A DNA stretch of 15,296 nucleotides, from the NCBI GenBank assembly GCA_039588335.1, contig JBDGZZ010000091.1, forward strand, positions 1-15,296, read 5' to 3'. Source of the stretch: G020351775 sp039588335 (GTDB lineage: Bacteria > Gemmatimonadota > Gemmatimonadetes > Gemmatimonadales > GWC2-71-9). The position numbers and the translations under genes were made by a program. Positions 1 to 5,082 of this stretch are shown here, one piece after another. Within the stretch, counting starts at the first letter, position 1. The number at the start of each line of letters is the position of its first letter. The notes beneath the pieces are model-generated. The model had not been told where the DNA came from and made no database searches. It worked only from the letters and a program-made list of their open reading frames with translations.

Positions 1-245
1 AACTGCTGATCGTGGACGAGGTCTGGTCCCTGGTGGGCTCTGCCAACTGGGATCCGAGGAGCTTTCGCCTGAACTTCGAGTTCAATCTCGAATGCTATGA
101 CCGCGATCTCGCCGTCAGCCTGGCCCGCCTGGCCGACGACAAGGCGGCACGGGGCAGACCGGTAACGCTGGCAGACGTGGCGAGGCGTGGTTTCCCAACG
201 CGACTGCGTGATGGTATCGCAAGGCTGGCATCGCCCTATCTGTGA
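1..245 (+). CDS. Cardiolipin synthase / phospholipase D-family protein, C-terminal part
   Basis: The reading frame is open from the window edge, so the gene is 5'-truncated by the window. The visible part encodes about 80 residues ending SPYL-stop. It opens with LLIVDE followed by GSANWDPRSFRLNFEFN. This is the end of the second HKD motif (HxKxxxxD, with the H and K just outside the window) plus the GSxN segment and the RSFxLNFE stretch typical of bacterial cardiolipin synthases. Family role: phosphatidyl transfer between phosphatidylglycerol molecules at the inner membrane. The Asp of the motif is codon 5 of the visible frame. The gene points away from the minus-strand genes that follow and no terminator is obvious after it. 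Another PLD-superfamily phosphatidyltransferase is possible, because the N-terminal membrane segments cannot be seen. Confidence 0.85.
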   Translation, partial: LLIVDEVWSLVGSANWDPRSFRLNFEFNLECYDRDLAVSLARLADDKAARGRPVTLADVARRGFPTRLRDGIARLASPYL

Positions 246-481
246 CCGGACGGCCGTATGATGGTCTCCCCTCGAAGGGTATCGGTCGGGCCGGTCCAGG
301 CCTGTTTTGCGTGGAAGTAGCTCAGCCTAGGGTGGGGTCCCGACTTCAGCGGGGTCCCATTCTTTGTTGTCTGAGACCGCTGGCGTGCGTTCAGTGTGCC
401 CAACCTTTGGCGCCCCACCACATTCCTGCGAGCCCGAAGCAAGGACATCCCAAGCACCTCTGAGCCACGTTTCTCAACCAC

Positions 482-604
482 TTACCGCTTCAAATGTGGG
501 TCGGCAAAATGCGTGTAGCGGTCCCAGTCGTAGGTGATCACTTCGTGCCTCCCGGGGCGGATGTGGTAGCCGATGGTGCTGAGGATAGGTAGGCACGCGC
601 TTGC
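482..604 (-). pseudogene. Short coding-like scrap without a start codon
   Basis: Between the PLD gene and the lipoprotein (246-647) there is no full gene. A 40-codon minus-strand stretch reads like protein: GYHIRPGRHEVITYDW, then DRYTHFADPHLKR and TAA at 482-484. An in-frame stop lies just upstream at 605-607 and there is no ATG. The composition, rich in Tyr, His, Asp and Trp, is unlike a random frame, so it may be the 3' remnant of a lost gene. I do not recognise the family. The rest of 246-647 shows nothing I can name, only a duplicated octamer GGGGTCCC near 335-360. Confidence 0.25.
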
Positions 605-647
605 CTAGCGCGCATCCCCTGAGGCGATGAAAAAACCCCACTGATCT

Positions 648-1058
648 TCACGTGCACTGCTTCCAGTGTATGATATTGGCCGCCTCGGATCGCCCCACCG
701 GATGCTCGGGTGATCCTAACCCTCTGATGGTCCACTTCCAGCCGCTTGATTCCCGAGGGTAGAACGGGAGTGTGTACTGCTGCGTTGCGGTGGCCTGCAC
801 CCGGAACCACAACTGCTGCTTAGCATCGTTGTTTGGCAGCCTGACACACTTCTGCTCGCCCGGTAGGACGCTACCGAATACCAGACCGACACCGCCTAGG
901 GCGATCAGGTATCCGGACTTGTTGTCTATCAGCAGGCTGATGATGTAGGGATTGGTCTGATCCTCGGGATCGGCTTGATCTTCGGGACCGGGTTGAACCT
1001 CGTGCCCCTGATGTTGGCAGGCCGATAGCACCAATACTAGCAAGGCTAGCCGCTTCAT
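648..1058 (-). CDS. Small putative lipoprotein
   Basis: The protein has 136 residues starting at ATG 1058, preceded by a good Shine-Dalgarno (GGGAGG, about 3-4 nt upstream). The same frame extends further upstream, but the signal sequence fixes this start: MKRLALLVLVLSAC is a textbook lipoprotein signal peptide with lipobox LSAC and the lipidated Cys at residue 14. A short acidic linker with a repeated PEDQ follows (about residues 24-33), then a compact domain of about 100 residues with a hydrophobic stretch (IALGGVGLVFG) and a C-terminal NIIHWKQC. I do not recognise the domain. It would be anchored in the envelope. It lies 3' of the epimerase-like lipoprotein on the same strand, with about 250 bp between them, so co-transcription is uncertain. 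A 5-bp hairpin overlaps its end, but the T-run at 631-636 is too far away for a convincing terminator. Confidence 0.7.
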   Translation of the reverse strand: MKRLALLVLVLSACQHQGHEVQPGPEDQADPEDQTNPYIISLLIDNKSGYLIALGGVGLVFGSVLPGEQKCVRLPNNDAKQQLWFRVQATATQQYTLPFYPRESSGWKWTIRGLGSPEHPVGRSEAANIIHWKQCT

Positions 1059-1304
1059 TCGCCCTCCCGGAAGCATCATAGAATGACAGCCGTGAACACA
1101 TCCCACCCCCAGCAATCTGCACCGTACATGGTTCGCGGTAAACCCATGTCACATCGTGTATGCCTGTGTTGAAGTCGTAGACCACTGGGAGCGGGCTCGT
1201 TTCACAGGTCTGCGGCTCGGTTGGACTCTCGGTATTGTCAACTCAACGCGATCGGGACCGGTTACCCTTCTCCAGCACGATCAAGCCGCACTCGTTCCGG
1301 GTCT

Positions 1305-2696
1305 TCAGGGCGGAGTAGCTCCGCGGAGCCTGCTGACCACGTTCATCAACGCCCTACCATCGTGGTAAGCGCTCTTCCAGATGCCGCCTTTCTCACGCTC
1401 GGCAGCTTCGGGTTCCTTGTCTATGCCACCAACGTACCAGCCACCCCGTTCGTGATCGATGAGGTTGGTGCTGATGTACGACCACTGAAGCAGGAACTTG
1501 TCATGGTATGCCAGCGGATCATCAGGATACAGATCGCCGAACAGGAGTAGCGAATTCAGGCCTTCCGCCTGAGTCCACCAGTTCTTTCCCTCTCGGGTAA
1601 TGGACACGGCGGTCTCGTCCTCATTGTATTCCCCGCCGTCATAGAAGCCGCCGACTTCGTCATCCCATCCCCACATGAGCGAGTGATCGACCATAGCCTT
1701 TCCGCGCTCGAGTGTTGCTGACAGGTCGATGCCCAGCGCCTCAGCCGCTTCCAGCATCAGAAAGGCTGTTTCGGCATCATGTCCGAATGAGACATGATCC
1801 ATCATCCCGCCCCGAATGGGTGTCCCGGTCGAATCTAGCGGGAGGTAGGGACGCCAGTCGGCATGTGAGAAGAGTGTGAGGTATGCTTTTTCGCCGGTAA
1901 TGGTGTCCCTGATGATCTCCAGCATCTCGTTCAGTCGCACGCCCAGCAGTGAATCCGGCCAGACCTGATAGAGTTCGGTGAAGGCCTCGAGGATGTGAAT
2001 CGAAGAGTTCTGATCCTTGGGCGGCATCCGTCGCTCCCCTGGTGGAACTGGAGTGCCATCGCGCCGCAAATTCTGGAAATAGCCACCAGACTCCGGATCG
2101 TGCGCGTGCTCATCCAGCCAGTGAAAGGCCTGCTGGGCAAGCTGGAGTGCTTCCTCATTGCCGGAGGCTGCGTAATAGGCTGCAAGACCATAGATGCCGA
2201 ATGCATGGCCGTACGCCTGTTTGTCGGGGGCCGCGGAAGCTTCGAAAAGCGGAGTGCCGTCCCTGGAGACCGACCACAAGAACCCGCCATATTCCTTGTC
2301 CCACATCTTGTCACGCAGGAATTGAAATCCGTGGGCCGACATCTCCAGATACGCGGTGTTTTCGGGAAAGAACTTGCCCGCCTTGGCCGTGGTCCAAGTG
2401 TGTCGTGCCTGGGTGACGATCATCTTTGTGTGGTCCTCGGACAGCTCCCAGTCCGCATTCCATTGCGTTAGATAGCCACCGAACCCGGTGTCAACAACAC
2501 GCGGAAACCATGCAGCGTACAGTTCATCTCTCAGAGAGGCCTCGATCTCGTTTGCGAGGGCATTCCGCGCTTCCGCGGTGCCAAGTGGTCCTGCATCCTG
2601 CGCAGGTTGGGATTCGCCGCACGAGGAGAGTAACAGAGCGAGTGTGAGGGACGCAGTGAAATTGGCGACAGTTTTCATTTTCACGGTATTTCGCAC
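1305..2696 (-). CDS. AGE/cellobiose 2-epimerase-like exported lipoprotein
   Basis: The protein has 463 residues from a GTG at 2696; ATG 2678 (MKTVANF) is an alternative start. An N-terminal signal ends in the lipobox LLSSC (Cys26), so it should be exported and lipidated. The rest is an (alpha/alpha)6-barrel of the N-acylglucosamine 2-epimerase / cellobiose 2-epimerase family. Family motifs include EYGGFLWSVSRDG (about 135-147), AYGHAFGIYGLAAY (161-174), NSSIHILEAF (230-239), SFGHDAETAFL (303-313), NWWTQAEGLNSLL (372-384) and KSAYHDGRALMNV (441-453). Residues corresponding to the catalytic set of characterised cellobiose epimerases appear present: R98, H234, H306, E309, W374, W440 and H445. 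It probably isomerises or epimerises a sugar or glycan end outside the cytoplasm; the substrate is not deducible. Well-studied relatives are cytosolic, so the lipoprotein signal is the unusual point. Confidence 0.85.
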   Translation of the reverse strand: MRNTVKMKTVANFTASLTLALLLSSCGESQPAQDAGPLGTAEARNALANEIEASLRDELYAAWFPRVVDTGFGGYLTQWNADWELSEDHTKMIVTQARHTWTTAKAGKFFPENTAYLEMSAHGFQFLRDKMWDKEYGGFLWSVSRDGTPLFEASAAPDKQAYGHAFGIYGLAAYYAASGNEEALQLAQQAFHWLDEHAHDPESGGYFQNLRRDGTPVPPGERRMPPKDQNSSIHILEAFTELYQVWPDSLLGVRLNEMLEIIRDTITGEKAYLTLFSHADWRPYLPLDSTGTPIRGGMMDHVSFGHDAETAFLMLEAAEALGIDLSATLERGKAMVDHSLMWGWDDEVGGFYDGGEYNEDETAVSITREGKNWWTQAEGLNSLLLFGDLYPDDPLAYHDKFLLQWSYISTNLIDHERGGWYVGGIDKEPEAAEREKGGIWKSAYHDGRALMNVVSRLRGATPP

Positions 2697-2734
2697 GATG
2701 GTTCCGTCCTAAGCACCTGTACTACGACCACCCC

Positions 2735-2770
2735 GATTCTGCAATCTGCTCTGCGATCCGCAATCTGCAA
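2735..2770. repeat. Degenerate short repeat, GCAATCTGC units
   Basis: The gap between the epimerase start and the coiled-coil gene contains two exact copies of GCAATCTGC (2741-2749 and 2760-2768), 19 bp apart, with related CTGC/GATC spacer sequence. It looks like a decayed tandem repeat. No coding potential or terminator is visible in 2700-2843. Confidence 0.4.
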
Positions 2771-2843
2771 GACTGCGACACATTCTTCTGACGACCGTTT
2801 CGAAGGAGAGGCCCGAGGACGGAATCGACGAAGGGAAGGTGTG

Positions 2844-3172
2844 TTAGCGGGTCAGCAGCACCACCATCCCGAGTACCGGGATGACCGTATCGGCCCAGAA
2901 AACGAACATCCACTTTATCAGTTCCGCTCGGTGTGCATCCATCTTTGCCTCTACCTGGGCAATGCGCTGGCCGGACTTTACCTCGACTTGTGCGATGTGC
3001 TGCTCGAGATTGGACACGACCTGCGCTATCGATGGCCTAGCTTCGTCTCCACCTGAGTGATGCATTGGCTCAGCTTCGTCTCCACCTGAGCGATGCGTTG
3101 CTCGAGCTTGGACTCCAGCAAGCCGCGAGTTCGTGTCGTGCTTTGTACCCCTCGATGTAAGACCTTGTACAT
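2844..3172 (-). pseudogene. Frameshifted hendecad coiled-coil protein with C-terminal membrane anchor
   Basis: Two overlapping minus-strand frames form one broken gene. Frame 1 starts at ATG 3172 (MYKVLHRG), enters repeats such as LEQRIAQVETK and LSQCITQVETK, and stops at TAG 3026-3028. Frame 2 continues SIAQVVSNLEQHIAQVE, then GQRIAQVEAKMDAHRAEL, and ends with the membrane segment WMFVFWADTVIPVLGMVVLL and TAA at 2844. Repeat units are 33 bp (11 residues); the third is 32 bp, so one base is missing near 3031. Restored, it has about five 11-residue repeats (consensus QRIAQVETKL), a parallel coiled coil with a C-terminal anchor. The architecture recalls DUF1640/CCDC90-like small proteins. The N-terminal 17 codons lie in a dispersed element (see 3105-3199), so the original start may be lost. 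A programmed -1 shift is possible, but no slippery site stands out. Confidence 0.65.
3039..3104. repeat. Two tandem 33-bp units encoding an 11-residue repeat
   Basis: Copies at 3039-3071 and 3072-3104 share the first 19 bases exactly (AGCTTCGTCTCCACCTGAG) and differ at only a few later positions. They encode the hendecads of the broken coiled-coil gene and show recent unit duplication. Confidence 0.75.
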
Positions 3173-3199
3173 CTAGCTAGCACAGAAACTGATAGGCCA
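3105..3199. repeat. Dispersed intergenic element, copy A
   Basis: This copy aligns with 8021-8113 in the same orientation. Shared blocks are CCGCG-GTTCGTGT, TGTAC, TCGATGTAAGAC-TTGTA, CTA-CT and CACAGA, in the same order with small indels between. On the minus strand both copies can be read as (K/R)SYI(D/E)G. Copy A overlaps the 5' end of the coiled-coil gene and lies about 35 bp beyond the merB stop. It may be a coding remnant of a mobile gene or a non-coding repeat family. Confidence 0.5.
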
Positions 3200-3233
3200 C
3201 CGAGGTTACGATCTTGTTCGCTTTTCCCAATCG

Positions 3234-3896
3234 TCACGTGTGCCGTAAGACGGGCCCGAATCTATGAGTGTTCAGCATTTGAGCAAGGGCGAACGCATCT
3301 TCTAACGACAATACGAACGTACCAGCGTGTCGTTCAGTCCAGGTCCGTCCTGCGTCAGGCGAAGCCAAAAAGTACACCAAGTGACAGAAGCTCTTCATGG
3401 TCTCCGGCGCGGTCTGCTCGATACGCAATTCGTCGGGCAGCAAGAACGACACGACTGTCTCTAATGGCTCCACCATGTCCACACCATCCGGGGCAACCCG
3501 AAGCCGCACGGGCAATTTCGTTTCCGGACAAGTCGACTCAACCTGAGCAGTCGTGTCCAGCAGCTCCGGTATGAACAGTGAGTCCCATGCGCACCAAGTG
3601 TAGAGCGTCTGATTGTTCACAATGAACTTGTGCGCCATCTCCACTACAGCCAGCCCGCCGAACCCAACAATCGCCTCTTGATCGTCGTGGAAGGTCAGGC
3701 AGCTCAGGGCGTCGCTTTCGAGTACCTCATTCACTTCACGGTCTGGAACATCCAAGGCTGACGCCAGTTGTTGGCGACGAACGGGAACTCCCTTTGCGAG
3801 TTCGCGATAGAGACCAAGTGCAACTATCTGTTGACCTTCGTCTAGTTGTAGGTCAGCGGCTGAAAGCGGTGCAAAGATCTGTTCTAGATCGGGCAT
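3234..3896 (-). CDS. merB: Organomercurial (alkylmercury) lyase MerB
   Basis: The protein has 220 residues; plasmid MerB has 212. MerB cleaves the C-Hg bond of organomercurials by protonolysis, releasing the hydrocarbon and Hg(II) in the cytoplasm. An N-terminal helical, winged-helix-like part (residues 1-75) precedes the family signature TLYTWCAWDSLFIPELL (97-113). The catalytic residues are all visible: C102 and D105 in TWCAWD, and C171 in SFCHLVYFLAS, matching C96, D99 and C159 of the R831b enzyme. The structural Cys (C117 there) is C123 here, at identical spacing from C102. ATG 3896 follows a GGAGG and AGGAT purine stretch. The HMA gene ends 9 nt upstream, so the two genes are almost certainly translated from one message. 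No merR, merA or merT is in the window, so Hg(II) reduction would have to be encoded elsewhere or be absent. Confidence 0.93.
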   Translation of the reverse strand: MPDLEQIFAPLSAADLQLDEGQQIVALGLYRELAKGVPVRRQQLASALDVPDREVNEVLESDALSCLTFHDDQEAIVGFGGLAVVEMAHKFIVNNQTLYTWCAWDSLFIPELLDTTAQVESTCPETKLPVRLRVAPDGVDMVEPLETVVSFLLPDELRIEQTAPETMKSFCHLVYFLASPDAGRTWTERHAGTFVLSLEDAFALAQMLNTHRFGPVLRHT

Positions 3897-3905
3897 ATCC
3901 TGTGT

Positions 3906-4124
3906 CTACCTCCAGTCGAGCACCGTAGCTTGAAAGCCTGTCATCCGCTCCAGTTCGGCAGTGAACTGATCCGGCGGCGTCGCAGTCGAATCGAACGTCA
4001 CCACCGCCTGTCCTGTCTCGTACGAGACACCCGCTCTCCCCACTCCATCAACTCGTCGTAGGGCCACGCGGGCCGCTGCTGCACAACCAGTTCACGTCAT
4101 GCCTGTAACGGCGAGCGTCACCAT
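3906..4124 (-). CDS. HMA-domain metal-binding protein with in-frame TGA at the CxxC cysteine; candidate selenoprotein
   Basis: Read from ATG 4124 to TAG 3908-3906, the frame has 72 codons and is open except for one TGA at 4094-4092 (codon 11). The sequence MVTLAVTGMT-[TGA]-TGC, then AAAARVALRRVDGVG, AGVSYETGQAVVTFD and FTAELERMTGFQATV is a complete ferredoxin-like heavy-metal-associated domain, like MerP, CopZ or NmerA. In this family GMT is followed by CxxC; the TGA replaces the first Cys and the second is kept (C14). A hairpin resembling a bacterial SECIS follows directly. With no signal peptide it would be cytosolic. Its partner is probably MerB, whose gene starts 9 nt after the stop. I infer a UxxC mercury chaperone or acceptor. 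Alternatives are a Cys-to-stop point mutation or sequencing error. No strong Shine-Dalgarno precedes the ATG, so the start rests on domain alignment. Gene-finders that treat TGA as a stop would miss it. Confidence 0.72.
4050..4094 (-). promoter_or_regulatory. Candidate bacterial SECIS hairpin downstream of the TGA codon
   Basis: In the minus-strand RNA, the A of UGA begins a stem. AACU pairs with AGUU (4053-4050), then after a G/G mismatch GUUGU pairs with ACGAC (4059-4055). After an internal loop, AG(c)GGCC pairs with GGCCCU (4065-4060) and closes the apical loop CGCGU (4070-4066). The loop begins 21 nt after UGA and has G at its second position, comparable with E. coli fdhF, where the loop begins about 18 nt after UGA. 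The folding was done by eye. Confidence 0.5.
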
Positions 4125-4375
4125 TGCATGGTGGCGGCCTTGGGGCGACTCACTAAAGCTGCCACCGTTCGCAAAGCCGCACAATGAAAGGCAGCTGTGG
4201 ATCCCACAATTTCAAGAAAGCGGAACCGCCCGGCCACATGGCAGCTCACTAACCGAGAATCAGTAGGTCCTGTGCTAACGCCGGCGGCGAAAGAGAACCG
4301 TCGAAGCGATATACGGAGGCGTGCCACGCCAGCGCGCGCCTTGATCAGTTTGACGACCATCGACGCGTGGGGTCG

Positions 4376-4610
4376 ACGACCCCCTGATGCGACGCCCGAG
4401 AGTAAGCGAGGGCGAGGAAGGAGGACATCGCGATGGCGATGCCTGAGCGATGATCATCCAACCCCATTCAGGTCAGGGGACATAGCAATCACGACATCAT
4501 GCCGGATTTTCTGGGCTTTCGAGCGTTGGCAACGACGTTTTGCCGTACTTCATGCCGTACTTTGCCGGGATAAACGGGAACGCTAACGGGAACCCTGCAG
4601 CCAACCCCTT
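4376..4610. repeat. Direct repeat R1, att-like with tRNA-Pro anticodon-arm halves
   Basis: R1 is colinear with R2 (11546-11780) at a constant offset of 7170 bp, without indels, over about 235 bp. Order: ACGACCCCCTGA (3' anticodon-arm half of tRNA-Pro), a 73-bp insert, ACCCCATTCAGG (5' half, 4461-4472), then about 140 bp including GGGCTTTCGAGCGTTGGC and 12-bp-period direct repeats. Hairpin CGCCC (4393-4397) / GGGCG (4410-4414) lies in the insert. R1 bounds the permease block on the left. The 4125-4375 stretch between the HMA gene and R1 shows nothing I can identify. Confidence 0.8.
4541..4593. repeat. 12-bp-period direct repeats inside R1, possible integrase arm sites
   Basis: TGCCGTACTT occurs at 4541-4550 and 4553-4562. 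AACGGGAAC occurs at 4573-4581 and 4585-4593. Both pairs have a period of exactly 12 bp. R2 keeps the AACGGGAAC pair (11743-11751, 11755-11763) and decayed forms of the first pair. Tandem short direct repeats beside a tRNA-derived core are the usual arrangement of arm-type sites for tyrosine recombinases; this assignment is inferred. Confidence 0.45.
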
Positions 4611-4657
4611 GAAACAAACTCGCCCCACTGTACGTTTATAGCTGTAATAGTTAGCTA
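4609..4657 (+). promoter_or_regulatory. Candidate promoter/operator of the first padR-permease pair
   Basis: Upstream of the padR start lies TTGAAA (4609-4614), an AT-rich TTTATA (4635-4640, spacing 20), and a dyad TAGCT (4639-4643) / AGCTA (4653-4657) with 9 bp between. PadR proteins bind such dyads in their own promoters. The hexamers are imperfect, so only the dyad is reasonably supported. Confidence 0.4.
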
Positions 4658-4686
4658 ACCACGTTTTGCACATAGGTGCTTCAACC

Positions 4687-5016
4687 ATGGGTACACGGAG
4701 CCTTGGCTTGTCGACTCTCACCGTCCTCCACGCCATTGCGGGGGGATGCCGCTACGGATTCGACGTCATTGATACCACCGGGTTGCAGAGCGGAACGGTC
4801 TACCGCGCGCTCAGCCGCCTGGAGGAGCGACGACTGCTCCGAGCCAAGTGGGAGGCCGCCGGTGAAGCGCTACGGCACAAGCGGCCGCGGCGCAAATACT
4901 ACGAAGTAACCCCCCAGGGGGAGCGGGAGCTGGCAGCAACACGCCCGCAGCTCCGCGCCCTCGCCCGAGTGCCGGGCCTCGGCGGGCAGCAACGGACCCA
5001 CGGACACCGGAGCTGA
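4687..5016 (+). CDS. PadR-family transcriptional regulator
   Basis: The protein has 109 residues from ATG 4687 (MGTRSLGLSTLTVLHAI); a TTG 21 nt upstream is less likely. It has the short PadR winged-helix layout: a first helix (LSTLTVLHAIAGG), YGFDVID, a recognition helix region with SGTVYRALSRLEERRLL (the family's G-x-x-Y-x-x-L-x-R-L-E pattern), and a wing with RRKYYEVTPQGEREL. The long C-terminal dimerisation helix is reduced to a short basic tail. PadR proteins are ligand-responsive repressors, and in Acidobacteria and Gemmatimonadota they commonly precede orphan FtsX-type permeases. The permease frame follows in the same reading frame after TGA 5014-5016, so this regulator very probably controls itself and that permease. 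A dyad near 4639-4657 is the likely operator. Confidence 0.88.
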   Translation: MGTRSLGLSTLTVLHAIAGGCRYGFDVIDTTGLQSGTVYRALSRLEERRLLRAKWEAAGEALRHKRPRRKYYEVTPQGERELAATRPQLRALARVPGLGGQQRTHGHRS

Positions 5017-5082
5017 CACCTGCAGTCGCCCCGCTCGATCACGCTGCAGCTGTGTCACACGCTGCTCAAGCTGGCAGCCGCC

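Noticed and set aside
871..1185. Minus-strand frame with protein-like sequence (VVYDFNTGIHDVTWVYREP) upstream of the lipoprotein
   Set aside because: It overlaps the lipoprotein in another frame and degenerates into Ser/Arg-rich sequence. The lipoprotein has a clear ribosome-binding site and lipobox, so this is most likely chance or a scrap in the 1059-1304 gap.
3906..4124. TGA read as Trp or Cys under an alternative genetic code
   Set aside because: Other genes in the window (merB, both padR genes, the epimerase) end normally at TGA, so a global reassignment is not supported.
4118..4360. 80-codon minus-strand frame upstream of the HMA gene
   Set aside because: No family features or ribosome-binding site. 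It only reads through the HMA start region in the wrong frame.
4497..4736. Minus-strand frame across R1 containing AKYGMKYGK, considered as an integrase tail
   Set aside because: The apparent peptide repeat comes from the 12-bp DNA repeat. R2 does not preserve the reading, and there is no recombinase motif (R-H-R-Y).
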